Below, in pieces: positions 29,800 to 38,848 of a DNA stretch of 64,000 nucleotides. Under the pieces are notes generated by a model that was not told the origin of the DNA, did not search any database, and saw only the letters and a list, made by a program, of their open reading frames with translations. The stretch's first letter is position 1; every line of letters starts with the position of its first letter. The stretch is from Pseudomonas sessilinigenes (GTDB lineage: Bacteria; Pseudomonadota; Gammaproteobacteria; Pseudomonadales; Pseudomonadaceae), in assembly GCF_003850565.1 (NCBI RefSeq), contig NZ_CP027706.1, forward strand, positions 6,771,001-6,835,000, read 5' to 3'. The position numbers and the translations under genes were made by a program.

Positions 29800-31545
29800 A
29801 TGAAAGCCCATGCTACGGCCTACAGCCAACGCCTGCTGCGCGGCCAGGCCCCCTCCTACGAACGCTTGCAGGCGCGTTTTGCCGAAGACGGCAGCGAGCC
29901 AGGCAACGACCCGGTCGCCGTGCACTGCGGCTGGGGCCGCCTGCTGATCGGCCATACCTTCCCCGACGCCGCCCGGCTGGCCGAGGAACTGCTCAACGAG
30001 CGTCCCGGCGAGCGGGACATCGCGCTGTATGTGGCCGCGCCCCAGCAGGTGCTGGGGCTGGAGCCGGCGCAGCTATTTCTTGACCCCTCCGACACCCTGC
30101 GCCTGTGGTTCAGCGACTACCGCCAGGCCACCCGGGTATTCCGTGGCTTTCGTATCCGGCGTGCGCAAAGCGCCGCCGACTGGCAGGCCATCAACCAGCT
30201 GTACCTGGCCCGGGGCATGCTGCCCATCGATCCAGAGCGGCTGACCCCACGCCACCAGGGCGGGCCGGTCTACTGGCTGGCCGAGGACGAGGACAGCGGC
30301 GCCCTGATCGGCAGCGTCATGGGCCTGGACCATTACAAGGCCTACCAGGACCCGGAGCACGGCAGCAGCCTGTGGTGCCTGGCCGTGGACCCCGACTGCA
30401 GCCGACCGGGCGTTGGCGAGGTGTTGGTGCGCCACCTGATCGAACACTTCATGAGCCGTGGCCTGAGCCACCTCGACCTGTCCGTGTTGCACGACAACCG
30501 CCAGGCCAAGAACCTCTACGCCAAGCTGGGCTTTCGCACCCTCTCGACCTTCGCCATCAAGCGCAAGAACGGCATCAACCAGCCGTTGTTCCTTGGCCCT
30601 GGCCCCCAGGCGCAGTTCAACCCCTATGCCCGGATCATCGTCGAGGAAGCCCATCGCCGGGGTATCGACGTACAGGTCGACGACGCCACGGCCGGCCTGT
30701 TCACCCTCAGCCACGGCGGGCGCCGGGTGCGCTGCCGGGAATCCCTGAGCGACCTGACCAGCGCCATCAGCATGACCCTGTGCCAGGACAAGAGCCTGAC
30801 CCACAAGGTGCTCAAGGGCGCCGGACTGAACCTGCCGGCCCAGCGCCTGGCGGGTAACGCCGATGACAACCTGGAGTTCCTCGACGAGCATCGACGGGTG
30901 GTGGTCAAGCCCCTGGACGGCGAACAGGGCCAGGGGGTGGCGGTGGACCTGCGCAGCATCGAGGAGGTGCAGCAGGCCATCGACCAGGCTCGCAAGTTCG
31001 ACAGCCGGGTGCTGCTGGAAAGCTTCCACGAGGGCCTGGACCTGCGCATCCTGGTGATCGGCTTCGAAGTGGTGGCCGCGGCCATCCGCCGCCCGGCACA
31101 GATCATCGGCGATGGCCAGCACTCCATCGGCGCGTTGATCGAAGCCCGCAGCCGCCGACGCCAAGCGGCCACCGGTGGCGAGAGCCGGATTCCCCTGGAC
31201 CACGAGACCCAGCGCACCCTGCACGCCGCCGGCTACGACTACAACAGCGTGCTGGAACCCGGCGAGCTGCTATGCGTGCGGCGTACCGCCAACCTGCACA
31301 CCGGCGGCACCCTGGAAGACGTCACCGACATCCTCCATCCGCAGCTGGCCGATGCCGCGGTGCGCGCGGCTAGGGCCCTGGATATCCCGGTGGTCGGCCT
31401 GGACCTGTTGGTGCCGGCGGCGGACCAGCCCGAATACGTGTTCATCGAAGCCAACGAGCGTGCCGGGCTGGCCAACCACGAACCGCAACCGACGGCCGAG
31501 CGCTTTGTCGACCTGCTGTTCCCCCTCAGTCAACCAACCCCCTGA
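29800..31545 (+). CDS. ngg: N-acetylglutaminylglutamine synthetase (GNAT plus ATP-grasp)
   Basis: 581-residue fusion that joins two glutamines and acetylates the N-terminus for NAGGN. N-terminal GNAT acetyltransferase (about 110-265): SLWCLAVDPDCSRPGVGEVL is the acetyl-CoA pyrophosphate loop region. C-terminal ATP-grasp domain (about 310-575): VVVKPLDGEQGQGVAVD and VFIEANERAGLANHEPQ. It starts three bases after the asnO stop, so translation is coupled. Function assigned from established NAGGN work in Sinorhizobium and Pseudomonas and the intact domain pair. Confidence 0.93.
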   Translation: MKAHATAYSQRLLRGQAPSYERLQARFAEDGSEPGNDPVAVHCGWGRLLIGHTFPDAARLAEELLNERPGERDIALYVAAPQQVLGLEPAQLFLDPSDTLRLWFSDYRQATRVFRGFRIRRAQSAADWQAINQLYLARGMLPIDPERLTPRHQGGPVYWLAEDEDSGALIGSVMGLDHYKAYQDPEHGSSLWCLAVDPDCSRPGVGEVLVRHLIEHFMSRGLSHLDLSVLHDNRQAKNLYAKLGFRTLSTFAIKRKNGINQPLFLGPGPQAQFNPYARIIVEEAHRRGIDVQVDDATAGLFTLSHGGRRVRCRESLSDLTSAISMTLCQDKSLTHKVLKGAGLNLPAQRLAGNADDNLEFLDEHRRVVVKPLDGEQGQGVAVDLRSIEEVQQAIDQARKFDSRVLLESFHEGLDLRILVIGFEVVAAAIRRPAQIIGDGQHSIGALIEARSRRRQAATGGESRIPLDHETQRTLHAAGYDYNSVLEPGELLCVRRTANLHTGGTLEDVTDILHPQLADAAVRAARALDIPVVGLDLLVPAADQPEYVFIEANERAGLANHEPQPTAERFVDLLFPLSQPTP

Positions 31546-31626
31546 GCCCCTGGGACCTGCGGCGCCAGCGAGTGCCGCAGGTCTTGGACGAAGCCATCGC
31601 TGGGCGTTTTTTCATCAGGAGTTTCC

Positions 31627-32811
31627 ATGACCCGCAAGATCGCCGAACCGGACCTCGCCTACCTGCAGAAGGTCCTCCTGGAAATGCTCGCCATTCCCAG
31701 CCCCACCGGTTTCACCGACACCATCGTGCGCTATGTCGCCGAGCGCCTGGAAGAACTGGGCATTCCCTTCGAATTGACCCGGCGCGGCACCATCCGCGCC
31801 ACCCTCAAGGGCCAGAAGAACAGCCCCGACCGGGCCGTCTCGGCGCACCTGGACACCATCGGCGCCAGCGTCCGCGCGGTGAAGGACAACGGCCGCCTGA
31901 CCCTGGCGCCGGTGGGCTGCTGGTCCAGCCGCTTCGCCGAGGGCAGCCGGGTCAGCCTGTTCACCGACAACGGCGTGCTGCGCGGCAGCGTGCTGCCGTT
32001 GATGGCCTCCGGGCACGCCTTCAACACCGCGGTGGACGAGTTGCCCATCAGTTGGGACCACATCGAGCTGCGCCTGGACGCCTACTGCACCACCCGCGCC
32101 GACTGCGAATCCCTGGGCATCGGCGTGGGGGACTTCGTCGCGTTCGACCCCCTGCCGGAGTTCACCGAAAGCGGCCACATCAGCGCCCGGCACCTGGATG
32201 ACAAGGCCGGGGTCGCGGCCCTGCTGGCCGCCCTCAAGGCCATCGTCGACAGCGGCGAACCCTTGTCGATCGACTGCCACCCACTGTTCACCATCACCGA
32301 GGAAACCGGTAGCGGTGCCGCCGCAGCCCTGCCCTGGGACGTCAGTGAATTCGTCGGCATCGACATCGCCCCGGTCGCTCCGGGCCAGCACTCCAGCGAG
32401 CATGCGGTCAGCGTCGCCATGCAGGACTCCGCCGGCCCCTACGACTACCACCTGTCCCGGCACCTGCTGCGCCTGGCCGGGGAGCACGAGTTGCCGGTAC
32501 GGCGCGACCTGTTTCGCTATTATTTCAGCGACGCCCATTCGGCGGTCACTGCCGGCCACGATATCCGCACTGCGCTGCTGGCCTTCGGTTGCGACGCCAC
32601 CCATGGCTACGAACGGACCCATATCGACAGCCTGGCTGCACTGGCCCGGCTGCTGAGCGCCTACATCCTCAGCCCGCCGGTGTTCGCCAGCGACGCCCTA
32701 CCGGCCCAGGGTTCCCTGGATCGCTTCAGCCACCAACTGGAGCACGATGCGCAAATGGAGAGCGAGACCCGGGTGCCCTCGGTGGACAGCCTGGTGGGCA
32801 ACCGCTCCTGA
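31627..32811 (+). CDS. NAGGN-cluster M42-family metallopeptidase
   Basis: 394-residue dinuclear-metal aminopeptidase-like protein (M42/M20 fold). Metal and catalytic motifs are VSAHLDTIGASV (His, about 78), LDDKAGVAALL (Asp), ITEETGSGAA (catalytic Glu pair) and YYFSDAHSAVTAG. It is the third gene conserved in NAGGN clusters, 81 bases after ngg. A role in hydrolysing or recycling the osmolyte is plausible, but its substrate is not established to my knowledge. Confidence 0.88.
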   Translation: MTRKIAEPDLAYLQKVLLEMLAIPSPTGFTDTIVRYVAERLEELGIPFELTRRGTIRATLKGQKNSPDRAVSAHLDTIGASVRAVKDNGRLTLAPVGCWSSRFAEGSRVSLFTDNGVLRGSVLPLMASGHAFNTAVDELPISWDHIELRLDAYCTTRADCESLGIGVGDFVAFDPLPEFTESGHISARHLDDKAGVAALLAALKAIVDSGEPLSIDCHPLFTITEETGSGAAAALPWDVSEFVGIDIAPVAPGQHSSEHAVSVAMQDSAGPYDYHLSRHLLRLAGEHELPVRRDLFRYYFSDAHSAVTAGHDIRTALLAFGCDATHGYERTHIDSLAALARLLSAYILSPPVFASDALPAQGSLDRFSHQLEHDAQMESETRVPSVDSLVGNRS

Positions 32812-32898
32812 GAACCAGCCGGGGGTTTGTGCACGCGGTGGCTGGCGGCGCGCACCTGGCCCCGGTAGCATCCGGGATTGTTTGCCGGAGCCCCCCTT

Positions 32899-33126
32899 AT
32901 GCTGATTCCCCACGAGCTGCTTGAAGTCGACACCCTGACCCGCCTGATCGAGGACTTCGTCACCCGCGAAGGTACCGACAACGGCGATGAAACACCGCTG
33001 GAAACCCGAGTCCTGCGGGTTCGCCAGGCCCTGGGCAAGGGGCAGGCGGTAATCGTCTTCGACCCCGACAGCGAGCAGTGCCAGTTGATGCTCAAGCACG
33101 ACGTGCCCAAGGAACTGTTCGACTGA
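32899..33126 (+). CDS. YheU-family small protein
   Basis: 75-residue protein MLIPHELLEVDTLTRL..., matching the YheU/UPF0270 family: IEDFVTREGTD, VRQALGKGQAVIVFD and a C-terminal LKHDVPKELFD. ATG 32899 has GGAG 8 bases upstream; an upstream ATG in the same frame lacks this. Function unknown. It lies 87 bases after the peptidase and is convergent with the ynfA gene. Confidence 0.85.
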   Translation: MLIPHELLEVDTLTRLIEDFVTREGTDNGDETPLETRVLRVRQALGKGQAVIVFDPDSEQCQLMLKHDVPKELFD

Positions 33127-33145
33127 AACACCGCTGGGTCGGGGC

Positions 33146-33478
33146 TCAAGGGGTCGTGAATCGCGGGCCGAACAGGATGATGCTGGCCCCGATCACGCAT
33201 AGCCCCAGCCCCAGCCAATCCGAGCCCAGGGGCCGGACCCGCTCCACCACTGCCAGCCAGCCAATCGACGCCACGATATAGATGCCCCCGTAGGCGGCAT
33301 AGGCGCGCCCGGCGTAGGCGGCCTCGACCTTGGTCAGCAGCAGGGCGAACAGGGTCAGGCTGACCAACGCGGGGATGACCCACAGGGCGCTCTTGCCCTG
33401 GCGCAACCACATCCAGAAGGCATAGCAGCCGAAGATTTCGAACAGCGCGGCGAGGAAGAACCACAGGTAGTTGAGCAT
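33146..33478 (-). CDS. YnfA-family membrane protein (UPF0060)
   Basis: 110-residue integral membrane protein with four predicted helices, resembling small multidrug-resistance carriers: [41 protein letters not shown] and the C-terminal [15 protein letters not shown]. Role in small-cation or drug export is suggested for the family, unproven here. No obvious operon partner. Confidence 0.9.
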   Translation of the reverse strand: MLNYLWFFLAALFEIFGCYAFWMWLRQGKSALWVIPALVSLTLFALLLTKVEAAYAGRAYAAYGGIYIVASIGWLAVVERVRPLGSDWLGLGLCVIGASIILFGPRFTTP

Positions 33479-33542
33479 GCAAAGTCTCGTCAGGATTGCC
33501 AGATGCCGGCAACCCTAACCAGACCCGGACCCGCGGGCAAGT

Positions 33543-34358
33543 TCAGCTGGCGCCCTGTCTGGCCTTGGCCCGCATCTTGTCGGCCATCAGCGTCATCTCG
33601 TCGTACAGCACCTGGGGGTTCTTCTGCTTCAAGGCCCAAGCCATGCGCCCCTGTTCATGGGGCAGGATCATGAATTGGCCAGCCTCGACCTGGGCATGGA
33701 TGTAGTCGGCGATCTGGGTCGCGGAAATGGGCGAGCTTTCCAGCAGCTTGCCCACCTGGGCCTTCATGGCCGGGGTCGGGCCACGGAAGGAGTCCAGCAG
33801 GTTGGTCTGGAAGAACGACGGGCACACCACGTGAACGGCGATTTCCTGCTGCGCCAGCTCGACCAGCAGGCTCTCGGAGAGCGCCACCACACCAGCCTTG
33901 GCCACGTTGTAGTTGCTCATCGCCGGCCCCTGCATCAGTGCCGCCATGGAGGCGATGTTGATGATCTTGCCCTTGCTCTGCTCCAGCAGCGGCAGGAAGG
34001 CCTTGCAGCCCTTGACCACGCCCATCAGGTTGATCGCGATCTGCCAGTCCCAATCCTCCAGGGACAGCTCGCTGAAGAAGCCACCGGAAGCCACGCCGGC
34101 GTTGTTGACGATGATATCGATGCCACCGAACTTGAGCTCGCAAGCCTGGGCGAACGCGGTCAGTTGGCTGTAGTCACGCACATCGCAGCGCTGCACGAAG
34201 CCATCGCCACCCGCCTCGCGCACCAGCTTCAGGGTTTCCTGCAAACCGGTTTCGTTGACATCGGACAAGGCCAGCCGCCAACCCTCACGCGCCCAGCGCA
34301 AAGCGATTTCGCGCCCCAGACCGGAGCCCGCGCCAGTGATCATCATGCGGTTTTGCAT
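33543..34358 (-). CDS. SDR-family oxidoreductase
   Basis: 271-residue classical short-chain dehydrogenase. NAD(P)-binding TGAGSGLGRE (about 8-17), NNAGVASGG (about 86-94), active Ser in NIASMAALM and YNVAKAG (Tyr-xxx-Lys). The C-terminal extension (about 215-271) is helical, as in dehydrogenases that act on lipophilic substrates. Substrate unknown. Confidence 0.88.
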   Translation of the reverse strand: MQNRMMITGAGSGLGREIALRWAREGWRLALSDVNETGLQETLKLVREAGGDGFVQRCDVRDYSQLTAFAQACELKFGGIDIIVNNAGVASGGFFSELSLEDWDWQIAINLMGVVKGCKAFLPLLEQSKGKIINIASMAALMQGPAMSNYNVAKAGVVALSESLLVELAQQEIAVHVVCPSFFQTNLLDSFRGPTPAMKAQVGKLLESSPISATQIADYIHAQVEAGQFMILPHEQGRMAWALKQKNPQVLYDEMTLMADKMRAKARQGAS

Positions 34359-34571
34359 AAGAGTTGCCTTGTTGTTCCGGGAAAGATGAGCGCCAGTGTA
34401 GCGAAGGCCCCGACCTCACCCATGCACCATCAGGGTGCTGAATGGCGCGGGCAAACCCGTGCCTCGGTCCCAGGCCTGTCCTGGCCACTCTCCGTGCCTG
34501 GAACTGGCAACCGGCAGGCAATGAACTTGAATCTTCCCTGCCCTACCCAGGTCGGAATCAGTAGGAGCGTC

Positions 34572-34602
34572 GCTGCTGCAGGACCGACAGTCCTGCAGCA
34601 GC
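34572..34602. repeat. Perfect 13-bp inverted repeat upstream of DUF3309 gene
   Basis: GCTGCTGCAGGAC (34572-34584), loop CGACA, GTCCTGCAGCAGC (34590-34602). It ends 36 bases before the DUF3309 ATG. Preceded by GTAGGAGC, a sequence typical of Pseudomonas REP elements. It may be a REP hairpin or a leader structure. Confidence 0.65.
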
Positions 34603-34638
34603 CGGCCATCGAACAACACACCAGGCAAGGACATCGAT

Positions 34639-34791
34639 ATGGGCACTCTTTTGATCATCCTCCTGATTCTGCTGCTGATTGGCGGCCTGCCGGTATTTCC
34701 CCATTCAAGAAGCTGGGGCTACGGTCCCTCGGGGCTCATTGGCACGGTGCTGGTGGTGCTGCTGGTCTTGCTGTTGCTTGGCAGGATCTAG
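34639..34791 (+). CDS. DUF3309 small membrane protein
   Basis: 50-residue protein, MGTLLIILLILLLIGG..., with two hydrophobic stretches around a conserved centre (FPHSRSWGYGPSG) and ending LLLLGRI. This matches DUF3309 as found widely in Proteobacteria. AGGA sits 7 bases before the ATG. Function unknown; such proteins are often stress-induced. Monocistronic, between an inverted repeat and a minus-strand terminator. Confidence 0.85.
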   Translation: MGTLLIILLILLLIGGLPVFPHSRSWGYGPSGLIGTVLVVLLVLLLLGRI

Positions 34792-34846
34792 CCCGTCGCC
34801 TCGCCCACGACCAGCCACCTAGCGTTATTCCCGGTTTCCCCCAGGC

Positions 34847-34874
34847 AAAAAAACACCCCTACAGGAGGGGTGTT
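34847..34874 (-). terminator. Intrinsic terminator of the LTA-synthase-like gene
   Basis: On the minus strand: stem AACACCCCT/AGGGGTGTT (34852-34860 with 34866-34874, loop 5) followed by seven T. It lies 27 bases after the stop of the 34901 gene. Confidence 0.9.
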
Positions 34875-34900
34875 CAGTCAGTCAGCTAACAGGCCGGGAA

Positions 34901-36988
34901 TCAGTCGGGCTTGCCATTGACCACGCCTGCGGTGTTATCCATCAGGCTCTTGGTAGCGGTCTGCAGGAACGACTCCAGCTTCTGCTTGAGTTGGGCCTCA
35001 TCGGCGGCCTCGGGGATCTGCTCGCCAGTAGGGTTGCTGCCCAGCTCATACTTGTACAGCCGCGGCGGCATGTCCTTGGGCAGTACCAGCACGCGATCGG
35101 CCGTCAGCAGGGCTACGGTCTGGTCGCTGCCGGACGGCTTGATCACACCAAAGCCCTTGTCACCTTCCGGCAGGTTGAGCAAGTCACGTCCCCAGCACTG
35201 ATGCAGCACATCACCACCCAGGCGGCCCATGATGGTCGGCACGATGTCGATCTGGGTCCCCACAGTGTGGTCACGCTGGCCGAACTTCTCCTGGATGCCC
35301 GGAGCGATCATCAGCATCGGCACGTTGAAACGCCCCAGGTCCATTTCGGTGATCTGCTGCTCGTTGCCAAAACCATGGTCACCGACCACGACAAACAGCG
35401 TCTCCTTGAAGTAGGGCTCCTTGCTCGCCTTCTCGAAGAACTGGCCCAGGGCCCAGTCGGAGTAACGCATGGCGGTCAAGTGTTCGTTGAGGCTGCCACG
35501 ATCGGTCACCTTCTCCACCGGCAACGGTGTCGGCAACGCGTACGGCGTGTGGTTGGACAGGGTTTGCAGCAGGGCGTAGAACGGCCCCTTGCCTTCCCGG
35601 GCCTTCAGCTCTTCCAAGCCACGATTGAACATATCCTGGTCGGACACGCCCCAAGTCGGATCGGAGAACACCGGGTTGACGAAGTCGTTACGGCCGATGA
35701 AGTTGGTCATGCCCTGGTTGCTGAAGAACCCCGACTGGTTGTCCCAGGCGAAGTCGCCATTGTAGACATACACATCATCGAACTTGCGCGCGCTGAGCAG
35801 TTGCGGCAGGCCGGAAAGCTTGTGGCTGCCTTCCGGGGTCTGCATCAGGTATTCGAAACCTGGCAGGTTGGGGAAGCAGGCCATGGTGGCGAACATGCCC
35901 TGGTGGGTATGAGTGCCGTTGGAGAAGAAGCGATCGAACAGCAGGCCCTGCTTGGACAGCTTGTCGAAATACGGAGTGATTTCCCCAGGACGTCCCAAGG
36001 CCCCCACAGAATGTCCAGCAAAGCTTTCCATGAGGATGACGACGACATTCTTGATCGGCAGGGTCTTGTCGGCATCCGGCGTGTAGTTACGGCGTACAGC
36101 TGCAATGTCGGCATCCACCAGCTTGTCGCTCGGGACCAGCAGCATGTCGCGTACGGTCTGCTGTGCCTCAGGCTGGGGCAGGGTCGCCCTCCAGATATTG
36201 GTCCGGTCCTCGGACATGCGGTCCTTGGCAGCGGCGAGCAATTGCAGCGTGCCGTTAAGGCCCAGCTGGTTGGCGAAGTTCGACTCAGTGGTGTAGACAT
36301 CGCCCCAGCGCATGGGCGGGCCTTGGCGCAGGGTGCCACGGGCAGCGACCACGCAGATCACCAGGCACACCACGAATACCGCCAGCCGGGTATACCAGGG
36401 AGCGACCTGGCGGGTCCCGATGTTGCCACCGCTGAATGGGCCACGAGGGCGGGTGGCACGGTCGGCCCCCTTGAACGCCAGGCTCAGCAGCCAGGTTCCC
36501 ACGGCCCAGGCCAACAGATAGCGAACCACTGGGAAGCCATACCAGAGCATGCTCATCACGGTCTTCGGATCTTCCTTCACGTATTGGAAGACCAGGCCGT
36601 TGAGGCGCTGGTGGAATTCGCGATAGAAGTCCATCTCCATCAGGCCGAGGAACAACGCGATGCTGGACGTCACGGTCAGCCAGAAGCGCAGCACGCCACG
36701 GGCAGCCATGGCTCGGGCGCTGAACAGCGCCAGGACCAGGGGCACGCTGATATAGACCACCAGGCGCAGGTCGAAACGCAGCCCGTTGGCGAACGCCTCG
36801 AGGAAGGTCGAGGCCGGCGTGTCGAGAATCATCTCGCGGTTGTAGAGCAACAGCGCAACGCGCAACAGGGAGAGCATCACCATCATGACCAGCGCACAAA
36901 GGAGCGTGTAGGCCAGGTGGGATTTAACGGTCGGTTGCAGCAGGCGATTCGAGGATCGCTGCTGGCTCAGGGCATCCGAGTTTGCCAT
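34901..36988 (-). CDS. LTA-synthase/OpgB-like membrane sulfatase-family protein
   Basis: 695-residue alkaline-phosphatase-superfamily protein. Five transmembrane helices (about 25-220) precede a periplasmic catalytic domain (about 310-630). Metal-binding and catalytic elements visible: VVVILMESFAGHS (Glu), the Thr nucleophile in SNGTHTHQGMFA, and VVVGDHGFGNE (Asp-His). Relatives are phosphoglycerol transferases of lipoteichoic acid or osmoregulated periplasmic glucans (OpgB). As Gram-negatives lack LTA, phosphoglycerol or phosphoethanolamine transfer to periplasmic glucans is more likely; not proven. Ends at a clear terminator. Confidence 0.85.
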   Translation of the reverse strand: MANSDALSQQRSSNRLLQPTVKSHLAYTLLCALVMMVMLSLLRVALLLYNREMILDTPASTFLEAFANGLRFDLRLVVYISVPLVLALFSARAMAARGVLRFWLTVTSSIALFLGLMEMDFYREFHQRLNGLVFQYVKEDPKTVMSMLWYGFPVVRYLLAWAVGTWLLSLAFKGADRATRPRGPFSGGNIGTRQVAPWYTRLAVFVVCLVICVVAARGTLRQGPPMRWGDVYTTESNFANQLGLNGTLQLLAAAKDRMSEDRTNIWRATLPQPEAQQTVRDMLLVPSDKLVDADIAAVRRNYTPDADKTLPIKNVVVILMESFAGHSVGALGRPGEITPYFDKLSKQGLLFDRFFSNGTHTHQGMFATMACFPNLPGFEYLMQTPEGSHKLSGLPQLLSARKFDDVYVYNGDFAWDNQSGFFSNQGMTNFIGRNDFVNPVFSDPTWGVSDQDMFNRGLEELKAREGKGPFYALLQTLSNHTPYALPTPLPVEKVTDRGSLNEHLTAMRYSDWALGQFFEKASKEPYFKETLFVVVGDHGFGNEQQITEMDLGRFNVPMLMIAPGIQEKFGQRDHTVGTQIDIVPTIMGRLGGDVLHQCWGRDLLNLPEGDKGFGVIKPSGSDQTVALLTADRVLVLPKDMPPRLYKYELGSNPTGEQIPEAADEAQLKQKLESFLQTATKSLMDNTAGVVNGKPD

Positions 36989-37252
36989 GTCGTTTTAGGA
37001 CCCATTGGAAGTTAAATTGCAAAAAGCTAGCGGCGTTCTGCCCTCTTGTTTGCCACCAGGGCGCCGGGGGAATACGCGGTGCGCGAATGTTGCACGATCA
37101 CTCAAGGCATTGCCATTGATTCGTGGAAGACCGCGTCACCCACGTTACCAATGGCTCTGGCACAAGAGATTGCAGGGGGTTATACCGAGGAATAAGCGCC
37201 GGGGAATTGTCTTAAAGCGTTTGTGAAAATTTCGTTCAACGCATGTTTAGTC
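36989..37252. other. Upstream region of the LTA-synthase-like gene
   Basis: Together with the next terminator, this is a 326-base gap. It should contain the promoter of the minus-strand LTA-synthase-like gene. AT-richness rises near 37205-37250. No small gene with a convincing ribosome site was seen. Confidence 0.5.
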
Positions 37253-37281
37253 ACAAAAAAGGGCCTTGCGGCCCTTTTTCA
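37253..37281 (-). terminator. Intrinsic terminator after the PLDc_N gene
   Basis: GGGCC (37261-37265), loop TTGC, GGCCC (37270-37274), flanked by six A and five T, so functional on both strands. The minus-strand PLDc_N gene ends 34 bases away. Confidence 0.85.
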
Positions 37282-37314
37282 TGTAACCACTTGCGGCACC
37301 GTCCACCTTGGGAT

Positions 37315-37506
37315 TCAGAGACGGACATCACCTCGTGGGCCGGCAATGGCCCAGATGATCAACCCAAGCACCGGCAGGAAAATGATCAGCAGTACCCAGA
37401 GGATCTTCATCCCGGTCTCGGCACCGCTTTTCAGGACGTTGATGATGGCCCAGATATCCAGGGCCAGGATGATCAGGCCGACCAGGCCGTTGAAGGTGGA
37501 ACCCAT
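37315..37506 (-). CDS. PLDc N-terminal-domain small membrane protein
   Basis: 63-residue protein with two membrane helices and the PLDc_N signature (LALDIWAIINVLKSG, VLLIIFLPVLGLIIWAIAGPRG), which is the membrane part normally preceding cardiolipin synthase catalytic domains. Here it is free-standing, as is common in pseudomonads. Function unknown. Confidence 0.82.
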   Translation of the reverse strand: MGSTFNGLVGLIILALDIWAIINVLKSGAETGMKILWVLLIIFLPVLGLIIWAIAGPRGDVRL

Positions 37507-37591
37507 GGTGTCGCTCCCGAATGATGGCGTGTTTCTTCTAGGATAGCCGGGGCGTGGCAGGGTTCCGTTTTATTCCGGTGCCGCGGACAAC

Positions 37592-38122
37592 TCAAACGTG
37601 CAGCGCAACCTTCAATGCTTCCAGGGCTGGGGCTGCGCTGATCCCGACTTCGGCACACAGTTCCAGGACCCGTGGCACATCGTTGCCGTAGACCAGCACC
37701 ATCTGCAATTCGTCGTCGAGCAACTGGCTGAAATTCATCAGCACATAACCGCCGTTCTCCGGATTCATGCTACCCATCTGGATCTGGATACGGTTCAGGG
37801 CAGTCAACGCCTCGGTCTTGGCCAACTGCTTGGGCTTGATATTGAAAGACACATCCTGACCGAACGAGGCCACGATCCCGGAGAACAGCTCCACATAGGT
37901 GTCCGCCTGGAACAGCACGGTATCAGGCAGGCTGCCGACCACCACCCACTCCCCCAGGGGAATGGGAAAGCTGTCGTCGTAGTTGATATCGGGATTGGCC
38001 GCCAGGAACGCCTCGGGGTCGGCATACGCCTGGGCCGCTTCGTCCGCGATGCGCTGGATCTCGGCATCGCCCATGCACCCGGAGCTGATTTTGCTGATGA
38101 GTTCGATAAGGGCGGTTTTCAT
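37592..38122 (-). CDS. Conserved hypothetical protein
   Basis: 176-residue soluble protein (MKTALIELISKISSG...). I do not recognise a family with confidence. ATG 38122 is best as AGGA lies 7 bases upstream; an ATG six bases earlier would overlap that site. Visible: an acidic, mixed alpha/beta composition, no signal peptide or membrane helix, a single Cys near the N-terminus (SGCMGD) and one near residue 160 (ELCAEVG). The gene is 110 bases after the ankyrin gene on the same strand. Confidence 0.75.
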   Translation of the reverse strand: MKTALIELISKISSGCMGDAEIQRIADEAAQAYADPEAFLAANPDINYDDSFPIPLGEWVVVGSLPDTVLFQADTYVELFSGIVASFGQDVSFNIKPKQLAKTEALTALNRIQIQMGSMNPENGGYVLMNFSQLLDDELQMVLVYGNDVPRVLELCAEVGISAAPALEALKVALHV

Positions 38123-38232
38123 GGGCATATCCTGCAGGCAAGGGAATTTCGAGGGCGCGAAGGATAGCCTAAAGTGCAGCGTTGCTCCTATTGCCGTCAC
38201 GAGGGCACCCTGCCCTCGTACGGCCCACAGCG

Positions 38233-38751
38233 TCAACCCAGGATTTTTTCCAGTTGCGCCGTGGTATCGGCAGCCCCCATGGTCCTGGCTGCCTCAAGGG
38301 CATTGACGCCATTGGCATCACGAGCCTTGGGATCAGCCCCCTGGCCGATCAGGTAGGTCACGATCTCGGTACGGTTGAACATCGCTGCCATCATCAAGGC
38401 AGTGCGCCCATCGAAGGAGGCCCCCTCCACCTGCGCTCCACCCTCTACCAGCGCCTGGACCACCGCCAGGTCACCCTTGAAAGCGGCACCGGCAATCGGG
38501 CTCTGGCCGTTGTCATTACGGATCTCAGGGTCGGCCTTGTGCTTGAGCAGTACCTTTACCGCATCCACATGCCCGTAGTAGGCAGTGAGCATCAGCAAGG
38601 TGTCACCCTTGTGATTGCGCAGGTTGACCGGCAGGCCACCAGCGGCCAGCCGGTCGAGCATCTGGGCATCGCCCTGGCGAGCGACGTTGAATACCTGCTC
38701 GACAAACTGGGCAGCCTCGTCTTCGGTCATCTGGCGGCTTTTGTCGGTCAT
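38233..38751 (-). CDS. Ankyrin-repeat protein
   Basis: 172-residue protein of about four ankyrin repeats (NHKGDTLLMLTAYYGHVDAV; NDNGQSPIAGAAFKGDL; SFDGRTALMMAAMF; DANGVNALEAART). ATG 38751 has GGAG 6 bases upstream. No signal peptide, so cytoplasmic. In pseudomonads, such genes are sometimes next to catalase (as AnkB); no catalase is near here. Partner unknown. Confidence 0.88.
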   Translation of the reverse strand: MTDKSRQMTEDEAAQFVEQVFNVARQGDAQMLDRLAAGGLPVNLRNHKGDTLLMLTAYYGHVDAVKVLLKHKADPEIRNDNGQSPIAGAAFKGDLAVVQALVEGGAQVEGASFDGRTALMMAAMFNRTEIVTYLIGQGADPKARDANGVNALEAARTMGAADTTAQLEKILG

Positions 38752-38848
38752 CGGAAACTCCAGGTTCGGCAAATCGGAAAGCCGCTAGTTTCCCCAAGCC
38801 AACCGCGGCCTGTCATCCCCTTTTTCCCAAGAGCGGCCATAGACAGAA

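Noticed and set aside
34991..37015. Long plus-strand open frame opposite the LTA-synthase-like gene
   Set aside because: Shadow frame; the minus-strand product has all catalytic motifs.
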